Shown here: in pieces, positions 37,494-48,072 of the stretch | Numbering within the stretch: the stretch's first letter is position 1 | Layout of the letters: every line of letters starts with the position of its first letter | Source of the DNA: Lichenibacterium ramalinae | Lineage (GTDB): Bacteria; Pseudomonadota; Alphaproteobacteria; Rhizobiales; Beijerinckiaceae | NCBI RefSeq assembly: GCF_004137085.1 | Contig: NZ_QYBC01000004.1 | Span: forward strand, 218,185-282,184 | Length of the DNA stretch: 64,000 nt | Direction of reading: 5' to 3' | Position numbers and translations under genes: made by a program | Notes under the pieces: generated by a model | Databases searched by the model: none | What the model was told of the DNA's origin: nothing | The model's input: the letters and a program-made list of their open reading frames with translations, nothing else

Positions 37494-37667
37494 ATGTGGG
37501 CGCCCGCGGACCTCTTCACGCACCCGTTCAGCCTCTTCATCCGTCCCTTGAGGCACCTCGTCACCTATTTCCACGAGCGCCCCCTCATGCTGGTCCTGGT
37601 GCTGGCCCTCGCCGCCGGCGTCATCCTGATCGTCGAGACCCTGTCGGGCCGCCGCCGGGACGGGTGA
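37494..37667 (+). CDS. Small single-span membrane protein
   Basis: 57-aa frame MWAPADLFTHPFSLFIRP... with an amphipathic N-terminal part and one hydrophobic helix (LMLVLVLALAAGVILIVETL, about residues 31-50) followed by a positively charged end GRRRDG. Codon use fits the neighbours and it fills the gap between two plus-strand genes. There is no strong ribosome binding site (GAGCACC), so it is a moderate call. Confidence 0.5.
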   Translation: MWAPADLFTHPFSLFIRPLRHLVTYFHERPLMLVLVLALAAGVILIVETLSGRRRDG

Positions 37668-37755
37668 TGGCGCCGGCCCGCCGTCAACGCCGCCTTAACC
37701 ATGCCGGGCCGAGACACGCTGCTCCGACACACGTCCGGAGCAGGAGACCACCCGC

Positions 37756-38130
37756 ATGATGATGACTTTCGCCACCGAACTGGTCCGATTCTACGATCAG
37801 GCCGTGGCGGACGCTGAGGACGCCAATGCCGCGAGGGTCAAGGGGCTGCGGGTCAAGACCGAAGCGCTGCGCAAGTCCATGCTCGACCTGATCGAGCCCG
37901 ACTGGAAGGTCGAGGAGGCCTTCGGCCGGCTGCAGGACGCCGCGGGCCTCTACAGCCGCTCGACGCCGGCCAATGCCGCGCAGCGGAGCGAGCGCTTCGC
38001 GGCCTTCAACATCGCCCTGGCGGGCTTCGCCGATGCGCTCGATGCCGCGGAAGCCGACGAGACGCAGCTTTCCGCCACTCCCGCCTTCTGTGCCGACCAG
38101 GTGCCGAACCCGCTCGCCGGCATCGCCTGA
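37756..38130 (+). CDS. Small helical hypothetical protein
   Basis: 124-aa protein predicted all-helical: FATELVRFYDQAVADAED, RVKTEALRKSMLDLIE, then an Ala-rich C-terminal helix AAFNIALAGFADALDAAEAD. GGAGCAGGAGACC precedes the ATG. No family is recognised; no signal or membrane segment. Confidence 0.6.
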   Translation: MMMTFATELVRFYDQAVADAEDANAARVKGLRVKTEALRKSMLDLIEPDWKVEEAFGRLQDAAGLYSRSTPANAAQRSERFAAFNIALAGFADALDAAEADETQLSATPAFCADQVPNPLAGIA

Positions 38131-38303
38131 TCCCCGCGGCGGCCGGGCGACGCGTCGTCCGGCCGACCGGATGGGGGCTCGGGTGCGGAAGGTGGGTCAC
38201 GGGCTCGAACCCGGTCCCGTTCGGCATCGAGAGCAGTCCCGTCCAACCGATTGCGCCGAGGCTGTCGCCGCCCGTCCGACACTGTTCTCGTCGACCAGGC
38301 GTT

Positions 38304-38339
38304 GGCGGGGCGGTGACGGCCGGCGGGGCGGTGACGGCC
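38304..38339. repeat. Tandem repeat, two 18-base units
   Basis: GGCGGGGCGGTGACGGCC occurs twice without a gap (38304-38321 and 38322-38339). It is in the 400-base stretch 38131-38530 between a hypothetical gene and an SDR gene, in which no gene is seen. Confidence 0.85.
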
Positions 38340-38342
38340 GGC

Positions 38343-38381
38343 GCCGCAGTCCTGCCCGCCGCAGTCCTGCCCGCCGCATCC
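38343..38381. repeat. Tandem repeat, 15-base units
   Basis: GCCGCAGTCCTGCCC occurs twice (38343-38357, 38358-38372) followed by a partial third copy GCCGCATCC. It lies three bases after the preceding 18-base tandem repeat; together they make a variable-looking spot upstream of the SDR gene. Confidence 0.8.
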
Positions 38382-38530
38382 TTGCGCCGCCGGCGTCGTC
38401 CTCGGGCGCGTGGGGGTGTGCTGGGTGCGCCCAAGCCCTAGAACAGCATGACGGGACCTGACCCGCTTCAAGGCCACATCGCCCGGGCCGATCGTGAGCG
38501 GGATTCCGGCAGCGGCGAGAAAGACCAACC

Positions 38531-39262
38531 ATGAAGATGCAGGATCTCACCGGCAAGGTCGCGGTCGTCACCGGCGCTTCGAGCGGCATCGGCGCGGCCG
38601 CGGCCCGGCTGCTGGCCGCCGAGGGCGTGCATGTCGTCCTGGCGGCCAGGCGGGTCGACCGGCTCGACGCCCTGGCCGCGGAACTCGGCGCGGCCGCGAC
38701 CGCCATCGCCTGCGATGTCGCCGATGCGGCTTCGGTCGCGACGCTGTTCGCGGCCGTGAAGGCCCGTCATGGCGGCGTCGACCTGCTGTTCAACAACGCC
38801 GGCCTCGGCGTGAACGCCAGGTTCGAGACCAGCGATCCCGCCGACTGGCGCCGGATGATCGACGCCAACCTTTATGGCGTGCTCCACTGCACCCAGGCAG
38901 CCATCCCGTTGATGCGGGGTCGCCCGGGCGCCATGATCTGTTCGGTGTCGAGCGTCGGCGGGCGCTACGGCGTCGAGAACTGGTCTGTCTACAGCGCCAC
39001 CAAATTCGCCGTGGTGGGCTTCCACGACGCCCTCCGCAAGGAGCTCGGGCCGGACCGCATCCGCGTCACCGTGATCGAGCCCGGCGCCGTCTGGACCGAG
39101 TTCGGCCACAACGTCGCGGAAGCGCTCGACAAGCGCCGCAACCAGCTCGACGCGCTGCACTCCGAGGATGTCGCCCAGGCGCTGGTCTATTCCTTCGCCC
39201 AGCCGCCGAACGTGCTGGTCGAGGAGATTCTCATGCGTCCCGTGCTGCAGGTCGCCCCCTGA
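38531..39262 (+). CDS. Short-chain dehydrogenase/reductase
   Basis: 243-aa classical SDR. TGASSGIG near residue 14 (cofactor), NNAG near 89, the catalytic Ser in CSVSSVGG and the YSATK (Tyr, Lys) motif are all there. AARRVDR after the second strand points to NADP use. It is the YdfG/clavaldehyde dehydrogenase-like subgroup by sequence style; the substrate is unknown. Confidence 0.92.
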   Translation: MKMQDLTGKVAVVTGASSGIGAAAARLLAAEGVHVVLAARRVDRLDALAAELGAAATAIACDVADAASVATLFAAVKARHGGVDLLFNNAGLGVNARFETSDPADWRRMIDANLYGVLHCTQAAIPLMRGRPGAMICSVSSVGGRYGVENWSVYSATKFAVVGFHDALRKELGPDRIRVTVIEPGAVWTEFGHNVAEALDKRRNQLDALHSEDVAQALVYSFAQPPNVLVEEILMRPVLQVAP

Positions 39263-39383
39263 GGGGCTCCAGCGCCTGTCGACGGGCTCGCGTCCGTGAG
39301 TCGGCGGGCGACGACACCTTCGGGACGCGCTCCGCCGGCGGCGGCTCGAACGGGCTTCACTTGAAACCGGGGCAGATCACGCG

Positions 39384-39929
39384 ATGACGAGCACGACGCC
39401 GACGATACCGCCGCCACAGCCGGAAGACCTCGCCGATTCGTTGAAGCGCAACATCGAGACGCTCCGGGAGCGGCGTCGGCAGGACAAGGCGAATGCCACC
39501 CGCCAGGAACGCCTGGCCGAGGCCATCACGGCCTTCACCGGCTCCATGACCTTCGTCTACCTGCATCTGGCGTTCTACAGCATCTGGATCCTCGTCAACG
39601 CCGGCGTGGTCCCCGGCCTGCCGAAGTTCGATCCGTCCTTCGTGATCCTCGCCATGGAAGCTTCCGTGGAGGCCATCTTCCTGTCGACCTTCGTCCTCAT
39701 CAGTCAGAACCGCACGGCCGCGGCATCCGACAAGAGGGCCGATCTCGACCTCCACATCAACCTGCTGGCCGAGCACGAACTGACGAAGCTTTCCGCCGTC
39801 GTGCTGGCCATCGCGGCTCGCCTCGACGTGCAGGTCGGCGAGGCCGCTGATGTCCAGGAGATCAAGAAGGACGTGGCGCCCGAGGCCGTGCTGGACGAAC
39901 TCGACGGGGAGCGGCAGGCCGCCGACTGA
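39384..39929 (+). CDS. DUF1003 membrane protein
   Basis: 181-aa protein with the DUF1003 core: a charged N-terminal helix (SLKRNIETLRERRRQDKANA), two membrane helices around TGSMTFVYLHLAFYSIWILV and FVILAMEASVEAIFLSTFVL, then ISQNRTAAASDKRADLDLHINLLAEHE, the family signature. The C-terminus is soluble and acidic. Function unknown. Confidence 0.92.
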   Translation: MTSTTPTIPPPQPEDLADSLKRNIETLRERRRQDKANATRQERLAEAITAFTGSMTFVYLHLAFYSIWILVNAGVVPGLPKFDPSFVILAMEASVEAIFLSTFVLISQNRTAAASDKRADLDLHINLLAEHELTKLSAVVLAIAARLDVQVGEAADVQEIKKDVAPEAVLDELDGERQAAD

Positions 39930-40155
39930 GCGGCGCCGGACCGGCTCCCGCCGAATCGGGGCAGCCGAAACAGCCCCGCCGGCGACGAGGCGACGCGCGA
40001 CCCGCCGACAGGCCGGTCGCGGAACACCGGTGAAGCGGCGTTTTTGCAATTCGGGATCGGTGCCTTAATTATTTTGACCGGTAAAGGCAACTTGCGATAA
40101 GGCCGTCGCCGCCAAACCTGCGAGACCATGCGCACGGTTAGCGAAAAGGCGGCAT

Positions 40156-40425
40156 GTGGCGGGAAGCGCGAAGCTCAGCATCTACCTCGTTTTCGCGAGA
40201 GCCTTGACGGCTTCCGAGCCCTTCGACGCGACTGCGGCCATCGCGTTGCTCAAGAGAATCGAACGCGAGGCGGGATTGCCGGAAGACAGCCACATGCGGG
40301 CAGCCATCGAGGCCAGCCTGGCCGCCCTGTCGGCGCGCGAGGCCCACAGCGCCGACGTGGCGCGCTACGCCCTGGAGCGTGTGGCCATCGACATCGAGCG
40401 CCGCCTCTTGGGTGCCTCGGACTGA
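40156..40425 (+). CDS. Small hypothetical protein
   Basis: 89-aa helical frame starting at GTG 40156: FARALTASEPFDATAAIALLKRI, RAAIEASLAALSAREAH, ADVARYALERVAIDIERR. GGCGGCATGTG does not give a clear ribosome binding site. The region 40426-40717 after it holds no gene before the tRNA. Confidence 0.5.
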   Translation: MAGSAKLSIYLVFARALTASEPFDATAAIALLKRIEREAGLPEDSHMRAAIEASLAALSAREAHSADVARYALERVAIDIERRLLGASD

Positions 40426-40717
40426 GGCCTCGTGCATGGATGCCCTTGGTCCCCGCAACCGAGGGGATCTCCGAGGTCCCCAGGGGGCGTTCGGGCACGG
40501 ATTCGCTCTGTGGATGGATCCTGAGCCGAAGGAGGACGGGTCGGACGGGGCGCTGGCGTTTGCCGCCATCGTGCTCCGAAAGCCGTCCCAGCCTAGGCGC
40601 GGGCGCACCCGTGCCTCGCTCGTCCCCCGGGTCGACCCACCCGAGCCGCCATGACGGCGAGCGGACAGGGCCCAACAGGAGAGCGGACGCGACGATAACA
40701 ATGGGAAGGGAGAAGTT

Positions 40718-40793
40718 TGGCGCGCCCTAGGGGAATCGAACCCCTGTTTTCGCCGTGAGAGGGCGACGTCCTAGACCGCTAGACGAAGGGCGC
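40718..40793 (-). tRNA. tRNA-Glu (anticodon CTC)
   Basis: On the minus strand the sequence begins GCGCCCTTCGTCTAGCGG and ends AGGGCGCG plus an encoded CCA (40718-40720). Acceptor stem GCGCCCT/AGGGCGC pairs fully. The anticodon stem CGCC/GGCG encloses CTCTCAC, anticodon CTC. The T-arm GGGG-TTCGATT-CCCC is intact. Length 76 nt with CCA. Confidence 0.97.
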
Positions 40794-40997
40794 GGACCGG
40801 GCGACGCGATGCGTCGCCGATGACGGGTCTATAGCCAGTCCGGGAGGGTCGTGCAAGCGCTAAAGCCGGCCCGGAGGGCGATGGGGATCGGGTGTTTGCT
40901 CGATGGCGATTTCAGGATAGTTTGCCGCCAGGGTCCGTTTGCCCAAGGGTCGGCGCTTCAGCCCGGCCGTCCTCGAACCGCGATCGCCGTCACCGCC

Positions 40998-43900
40998 TTG
41001 CGCGACAGCCTGACCGTCCTCGCGATCCTGCTGATCGGCGTGCTGACCGCAGCCCTGGTCGGGCCCTATCTCATCGACTGGGACGCCCATCGGGCGCTGG
41101 TCGAGCATCGCCTGTCGGAAGCCGCCGGCGTCCCCGTCACGGTCGCCGGCTCCATCGATCTCAAGATCCTGCCCACGCCCCGGCTGGCCTTCGGCGACGT
41201 CGCCATCGGCGACGGCAAGGCGGGCCGGCCGCGTCTCAGGGTCGGGGAACTGCAGGCCGAAGTGTCGTTCACGGCGCTCCTGCGCGGTCAGGTTCAGGTC
41301 GTCGATACGACCCTGGTGCGTCCCCGGCTGGAGCTCGCGCAGGCGCCGGACGGCACGGTCGACGTCGCCCTGCCGTCCGGCCGGGGCGCCGACCGCGTCG
41401 CCGTGGATCACATGGGGATCCGGGAGGGGACGCTCGCCGTGGCCCTGGCCGACGGCCGGCGGATCGTGTTGCGCGACGTCGCGCTCGACGGCGAGGCGAC
41501 CAGCCTGCGCGGGCCGTTCAAGGCGTCGGGCAGGGTCGGGGCGGTGCCGTTCCGCCTCGCCACCGGGGTTCTGGACGGGGGCCGCTTCCGCATGAAGCTG
41601 CATGTCGATGCCGCGGCGCCCCGCCCCGCCCTGGACCTCGACGGGACGGTGGAGGCCCGGGCGCCGGCGGGGAGCCAGCCGGGGGCGGTCGGCCCCGGTT
41701 TCGCCGGCACCGCCACCTTGACGGGATCGCTGCCGCTCGACGGCACGCCCGCCGCCGTGCCCTGGAGCATGACGGGCCGCCTGGTCGCCGGCCGGGATGC
41801 CGCCTCGGCCACCGACCTCGAACTGCGGGCCGGCACCGACCAGCGCGCGCTCATCGCGGGCGGCGACGCCAGCGCCGCCTATGCTGCCGGAGCCGACCGG
41901 CCGTCGGCCGCCCTGGACCTGCACGGGGCCGCCCTGGACCTCGACAGGCTGGCCGTCGCGCCGGACGACGGCAGCATCGCGCCCCCGAAGGGCGGCGACC
42001 TGCTCCGCCTGCTGGCCCGGGCGGCCGGGGACGGCGCCGGCACCATGCTGCCGGTCCGCCTCGCCGTCGCGGCCCGGTTCGACACCGCGACCCTGTCGGG
42101 CCAGACCTTGGTGGGCCCGAGCCTGCGGCTGGGGCTCGGGCCAGAACCTGACGCGGCCCTCGCCTTCGGCGTGGGCGGTCCCCAGGGCGCCAGACTCGCC
42201 CTCGACGGCCGCGTCGCCCCGGGGCCGGCCCGGCCCGTCTCGGGACCCTTCGGCGCGGCGCCGGCCCTGGCCGACCCGGTGTTCCGCGGACGCGCCGACA
42301 TCCGCTCGACCGATCTGCGCCGGACGGTGGCCTGGCTGGCGCCCCTCGGCCCTGACTTCGCGGCCGCGCTGGCCGGCCTGCCGGGCCGCAGCGTCGCGCT
42401 GAGCGGCGACGCCGAGGCGTCCGGGACCGGTGTGGTCCTGCGGGCGCTGTCCCTCACGCTGGACGGCTCGGCCTTCGCCGGCACGCTGTCGCTGACCCGC
42501 GCCGTCGGGGGCGAACGCGGGCGCCTCTTCGCCGACCTCACCTCCGATGCCCTGGCTCTCGATCGCCTGCCCGACCTGTCGGGGATTTCGGCCGCCGCGC
42601 AGGGCCTGGACCTCGATCTCGCGCTGGCGGCGCGGGCCGTCACGGTGGCGGACCCCGCTCTCGACCTCGCCGCCGGGCGCCTCGGCCCGATCGCGGCCGG
42701 GAACCTCGTGGTCAAGCTCACCCGTACCGGGACCGACCTGCGGCTGGAGCGGTTGGCGGCCGACCTCGACGGCGGCAGCGTGACGGCGCGGGGGAGCCGC
42801 TCCCCTTCGGCGGCGGAGGCCGACCTATCGGTCTCGGCCCCGCATGTCGGCCCGCTCGCCCGCGCCTTCGGGGATCTCCTGCCGCCCGCCGTCGCCGCCG
42901 CCCTCCGCGCCCGCGCCGGACTGCTTTCGCCGCTGGACGCGACGCTGCGGTTCGAAGCCCGGGGCGCCGGGGATGCGCTGGCGCCGACCCGGCTCGCCCT
43001 CACCGCCACGGCGGGCGGGACGCGGATCGAGGCCGGCCTGACGCCCGGCGCCGCCGGGACCGCGGCCGATCGGGCCGCCACTCCGGGCCGGGGCTTCGGC
43101 GTCACGCTGCGGGCCGAGGCGCCCGACGGCGCCGACCTGCTGCGCCAGCTCGGCCTTCCCGTCACCGCCACTGGCCTCGGTCCAGCCCGGCTCGACGGGC
43201 GCGGGCATGGTTCCGTCGCGGACGGCGTCGCCGTCTCGCTCGACGGCGCGCTCGGGGCGGCGAGGCTGGGGTTCTCGGGTCGAGCCACCGTGTCCGGAGG
43301 CGACGGCCACGCCACCCTCGCCTCGCCCGACCTGCGTCCCGTCCTGGGCGGTTTCGGCGCGACGGCCGACCGGGCGCTGCCCGCCGAGGCCGCCGGCGAC
43401 GTGTCCTGGGACGTCTACGCCATCGGCGCCCGCGACCTCCACCTCCATGTCGCCGACACCAGCGCCTCGGGTGACCTGCGCGTCGATCTCCGGTCGGCGG
43501 CCCGCGGGCCCGGCGGCGAGTCCGCGCCGCAGCTCCGCGGCACGCTGGCGCTGGACCGGCTCCCGGCTTCGGCGCTGTTCGCGCTGGCGTTCGGCCCTGC
43601 GGCAGCCCCGGCGCCGGGCGTTGCCTGGTCGTCCGCGTCCTTCGGCGCCCCGGGATCGCTGCCCGACAGTGCCGTGGCGCTGACCATCGCGACCTTGCCG
43701 CTCACGGCATCGCTCGACGCCCGTCAGGTGTCCTTGGATCTGGCGACGCGCGCCCATGCCGTGTCGCTCACCGGGATGGCGGGCAAGATCGGCGGCGGCA
43801 GCTTCGGCGGGGCCTTGGCGCTCCGCCGCGACCCCGCCGGCGCCACACTCTCCGGGCAGGTCTCCTGGGCGGGCGTCGGCTTCGCGGCCGGCGACGTTTC

Positions 43901-44891
43901 GGGCCGCTTCGGGGGACGACAGGACGTGGCGGCGACGGGCACGAGCCCGGCGGCGCTGGTGGCGGGCCTGTCGGGGACCGGCACGCTGGACCTCGCCGGC
44001 GTGATGCTGGCCCGCACCGACCCCACCGCGCCGGCCGCGACGGCGGCCGCGGTCGCGGCCCGGGATGCCGCCGCCGAGCGCGCGGCCGGGAGCACCGATG
44101 CCACCGCCACCGATGCCGACACGCTGCGCCGGGACCTCGGCGAACGCCTCGATCGCGGGCCGCTCCCCATCGGCGACGCCAGGGTCGCCGCCACCCTCGC
44201 CGGCGGCGTCCTGCGGCTGGGGCCGATCCGGACCTCCGCGACCGCCCCGCCTTCGAGCGCGGCCGGGACCGAGCCGCCGACCTGGTCGGCGGAGACGTCC
44301 GTCGCGCTGGACCTCGGCACGCTGTCGCTGACGAGCCGCGCGGCATTGCGCAGCCGGGGGAGCGCATCGGGCGGCGACGCCGGCGAGGTCGTGGTGACGC
44401 GGGCCGGGCCGCTCGTGGGGCCGTCGCGGCGGGAGATCGACGCCGCCGGCCTGCTCGGCGCCATCCAGGGTCAGGCGATCGCGCGGGCGCAGGAGCGCAT
44501 CGACGTGATGGAGCAGGACATCCGCGAGCGCGCCGCCTTCAACCGTCAGCTGAAAGCCATCCAGGCCGACCAGGAAAGCGCCCGCCAGCGCGCCGCGCAG
44601 GAGGCGCAAGCCCGTGCCGACCAGGCGCGGGCGGAGGCGCAGGCGCGGGCGGAACGCGTGAAGGCGGAGGCGCAGGCCCGCGCCGATCAGGCGCGGGCTG
44701 AGGCCCAGGCCCGCCGCGCCGAGGCCGACCGGGCCAAGGCCGACGAACTCCGGGTCCGGGCCGAGGTCGAGGCCGCCGCCCGGGCCGCGGTCGAGCGGCA
44801 GCGGGATGCCGCGCCCCCGCCCCCGAGCATCATCCAGGGTGACGGCGCTTCCTCGCGCGCCATCGCGATCCCGCCCGCTTCGGGACCCTGA
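40998..44891 (+). CDS. AsmA-family protein with C-terminal coiled coil
   Basis: Large envelope protein, 1297 aa if started at TTG 40998 (LRDSLTVLAILLIGVLTAALVGPYLIDW), the family-like N-terminal membrane helix; in-frame ATG 40881 or GTG 40851 would add 39-49 unlikely residues. The AsmA core follows (VTVAGSIDLKILPTPRLAFGDVAIG). AsmA-like proteins are bridge-like lipid transport or outer-membrane homeostasis proteins, known from family work. A long run of Ala/Gly-rich beta repeats fills the middle. Residues about 1190-1280 form an Ala/Arg/Glu coiled coil built of QARADQARAE-type repeats, unusual for AsmA. It is convergent with the cyclase gene, two bases apart. Confidence 0.88.
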   Translation: MRDSLTVLAILLIGVLTAALVGPYLIDWDAHRALVEHRLSEAAGVPVTVAGSIDLKILPTPRLAFGDVAIGDGKAGRPRLRVGELQAEVSFTALLRGQVQVVDTTLVRPRLELAQAPDGTVDVALPSGRGADRVAVDHMGIREGTLAVALADGRRIVLRDVALDGEATSLRGPFKASGRVGAVPFRLATGVLDGGRFRMKLHVDAAAPRPALDLDGTVEARAPAGSQPGAVGPGFAGTATLTGSLPLDGTPAAVPWSMTGRLVAGRDAASATDLELRAGTDQRALIAGGDASAAYAAGADRPSAALDLHGAALDLDRLAVAPDDGSIAPPKGGDLLRLLARAAGDGAGTMLPVRLAVAARFDTATLSGQTLVGPSLRLGLGPEPDAALAFGVGGPQGARLALDGRVAPGPARPVSGPFGAAPALADPVFRGRADIRSTDLRRTVAWLAPLGPDFAAALAGLPGRSVALSGDAEASGTGVVLRALSLTLDGSAFAGTLSLTRAVGGERGRLFADLTSDALALDRLPDLSGISAAAQGLDLDLALAARAVTVADPALDLAAGRLGPIAAGNLVVKLTRTGTDLRLERLAADLDGGSVTARGSRSPSAAEADLSVSAPHVGPLARAFGDLLPPAVAAALRARAGLLSPLDATLRFEARGAGDALAPTRLALTATAGGTRIEAGLTPGAAGTAADRAATPGRGFGVTLRAEAPDGADLLRQLGLPVTATGLGPARLDGRGHGSVADGVAVSLDGALGAARLGFSGRATVSGGDGHATLASPDLRPVLGGFGATADRALPAEAAGDVSWDVYAIGARDLHLHVADTSASGDLRVDLRSAARGPGGESAPQLRGTLALDRLPASALFALAFGPAAAPAPGVAWSSASFGAPGSLPDSAVALTIATLPLTASLDARQVSLDLATRAHAVSLTGMAGKIGGGSFGGALALRRDPAGATLSGQVSWAGVGFAAGDVSGRFGGRQDVAATGTSPAALVAGLSGTGTLDLAGVMLARTDPTAPAATAAAVAARDAAAERAAGSTDATATDADTLRRDLGERLDRGPLPIGDARVAATLAGGVLRLGPIRTSATAPPSSAAGTEPPTWSAETSVALDLGTLSLTSRAALRSRGSASGGDAGEVVVTRAGPLVGPSRREIDAAGLLGAIQGQAIARAQERIDVMEQDIRERAAFNRQLKAIQADQESARQRAAQEAQARADQARAEAQARAERVKAEAQARADQARAEAQARRAEADRAKADELRVRAEVEAAARAAVERQRDAAPPPPSIIQGDGASSRAIAIPPASGP

Positions 44892-44893
44892 CG

Positions 44894-46582
44894 TCAGGCC
44901 GGGACCGGCCCCGCCCCGGCCGCCAGCGTCGCGGCGTCCTGGACCATGACGGCTTCGACCGGCGCCGAACGCCCGCGCACCGCGATGGCGTGGGCCTCGC
45001 CGGCCGGGATCGGCAGGCCGGCCCGCTCCAGCACCGCCGTCGACACCACGGCCTCGACGTCCCGGTCCTTGGCTTCCCCTTCGAGGCGGCTCGCCACGTT
45101 GATGCCGTCGCCCACCGCGGTGAGGCCCACGGCGGCGCCGTAGCCCATGTCGCCCACCACCGCCGGGCCGACGTGGATGCCCATGGCGATCCGCAACGGG
45201 CCGCCGAGGTCGGCTGCGAGGTCGGCATTCAGGGCGTGCAGCCCCCGCGACACGCCCGCCGCGGCGGCGAGCGCCTGCCGGCAGGCGACCTCGGCGCCGC
45301 TGCCGAGGCCGAACAGCGCCAGGGCGCCGTCGCCGATGAACTTGTCGAGGTAGCCACCGGCGGATTCGACCGCCTCGCCGACCACCTCGAAATAGCGGTT
45401 GAGCAGGAACACGGTGTCAAAGGGCAGCCAATCTTCGGCCCGCCGCGTGAAACCGCGCAGGTCGCAGAACAGCACGGCGAGTTCGCGCTCGTGGCTGGCC
45501 GCCCCGACCTGGCGCGTCGGCACGACCCCGCCCCGGGGACGGGCGGCGGCGAAGAGCGGCATCACGGCAAGGTCGTGCGTCGGCCGGAGCTGGCAGGCGA
45601 GCCTGATGCCGGTGCCGGCGCCGGACCGCGCGAGCGTGTGGCGCTCCTGGACCGAGGCCGGGGGCAGCATGGCGGCCCCGTCCGTCACCCGTACCCGGCA
45701 GGTGGAGCAGCGGCCCCGGCCGCCGCACAGCGACACGTGGGGGACCTGCCCCATGCGGCTCGCTTCGAGCACCGAGGAGCCCCGCGGCACCGACACGCTC
45801 CGCCCTTCCGGATAGGACACGCGGATGCGGCGGTGGCGCCCGAGCCAGTAGCGCAGGCCCCGCGCCGCCAGGACGGCGGCCAGCGGTGCCGCGAAGACGA
45901 GGTACAGCCACAGCCGGACCGTGTCGGGCGACGGGGCCCGGCGGACGGGTGGCGGGAGCGGGACGGCGGGGGCCGGCAGCGTCGCGATCTCGCGCGCCGC
46001 CTCGGCGAAGCCCAGCAGGGCCAGCACCGGCACCAGGAGGGCGCCGGCGTAGAGCGCCCAGGTCCATCGCGGGAACCAGGGCCGCCCTCGGAGGGCGAAC
46101 CAGAAACCGAAGCAGCCGTGCCCCCAGGCGACCAGCATCGCCACGCCCTGCCGGCCGCCGGAGGCGGGGCTGAGAAGCCACAGCGTCCGCATCTGTTCGG
46201 CGAAGGTCATGGCGAGGCCGGTGAGGGCCGGCTCGATCCGGGTCGCGGCGACATGCGGCACGATCAGGAAGGGCAGGGCCAGGCCCAGCACGACCTGCCA
46301 GGCTTCGCGGGCACCCATGCGCAGGGTGCGGCGCCGATACAGCGCCCGCAGCGCCAGGCCGAAGTGGATCAGCAGCGCGCCGCCGAGCAGTGCCGTGCCT
46401 GGCGGGCTGCGCCAGGGCGCCGCCAGAACCGGCGCGGCGGCGTCCATGGCGGCCACCGAGGCCAGACCCAGCGCCACGTTGGCGAGATGCGTGACGAGGT
46501 AGAGGCCCAGGACCGTGCCGGACCAGATGCGGAGGCCGCGCGACCGGAGCGCGTCGGGCCAGGCGGGCAGGGCGACAGGCAT
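44894..46582 (-). CDS. Redox-anchored class III adenylate/guanylate cyclase with 2Fe-2S domain
   Basis: 562-aa membrane protein in three parts. Residues 1-245 form about six helices with histidines at 32, 73, 110 and 155, like the diheme-b anchor of succinate dehydrogenase and of CyaC-type cyclases. Residues about 252-345 are a [2Fe-2S] ferredoxin domain with Cys286, Cys292, Cys295 and Cys330. Residues 366-540 are a class III cyclase with metal-binding Asp374 (FCDLRGFT) and Asp418 (FIGDG). It should make cAMP (or cGMP) in response to quinone or redox state. The heme ligation is inference from histidine placement; the domain calls are firm. Confidence 0.9.
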   Translation of the reverse strand: MPVALPAWPDALRSRGLRIWSGTVLGLYLVTHLANVALGLASVAAMDAAAPVLAAPWRSPPGTALLGGALLIHFGLALRALYRRRTLRMGAREAWQVVLGLALPFLIVPHVAATRIEPALTGLAMTFAEQMRTLWLLSPASGGRQGVAMLVAWGHGCFGFWFALRGRPWFPRWTWALYAGALLVPVLALLGFAEAAREIATLPAPAVPLPPPVRRAPSPDTVRLWLYLVFAAPLAAVLAARGLRYWLGRHRRIRVSYPEGRSVSVPRGSSVLEASRMGQVPHVSLCGGRGRCSTCRVRVTDGAAMLPPASVQERHTLARSGAGTGIRLACQLRPTHDLAVMPLFAAARPRGGVVPTRQVGAASHERELAVLFCDLRGFTRRAEDWLPFDTVFLLNRYFEVVGEAVESAGGYLDKFIGDGALALFGLGSGAEVACRQALAAAAGVSRGLHALNADLAADLGGPLRIAMGIHVGPAVVGDMGYGAAVGLTAVGDGINVASRLEGEAKDRDVEAVVSTAVLERAGLPIPAGEAHAIAVRGRSAPVEAVMVQDAATLAAGAGPVPA

Positions 46583-46671
46583 GGCTTCCCGATCCGGGCC
46601 GGACAGCCCGGCCCGGGCCGTCTAGCATGGGCGGCGCCCCCTGCCGATGCGGCCGGGGCGCCGCGCCCGGG

Positions 46672-47907
<1,236 letters not shown>

Positions 47908-48013
47908 GGAGGAGGTTTCGGCCTGTTGGGGAGGGTCGGGCACCCTCGCAAGGAACGGGCCGGGACTAGCGCGGCGGGGACGGCCGCGCAAGGCGCGGAG
48001 CTGCCTCCATGGC

Positions 48014-48044
48014 GAGAAGGCGGCCCTTCCGGGCCGGCCTTCTT
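48014..48044 (-). terminator. Possible hairpin between the His/Lys-rich gene and argG
   Basis: GAGAAGGCGGCCC, loop TTCC, then GGGCCGGCCTTCTT form a 13-pair stem with one bulged G. It follows the minus-strand gene ending at 48073 but has no T-run on that strand. It may end that transcript or be an intergenic repeat. Confidence 0.4.
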
Positions 48045-48072
48045 CCCCTCGATCTCTGCCGGCAGGTTTCGC

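Noticed and set aside
38187..38232. tRNA-like T-arm text (GGGCTCGAACCCG)
   Set aside because: The T-stem has a mismatch and no acceptor, D-arm or anticodon arm can be placed at the right distances on either strand.
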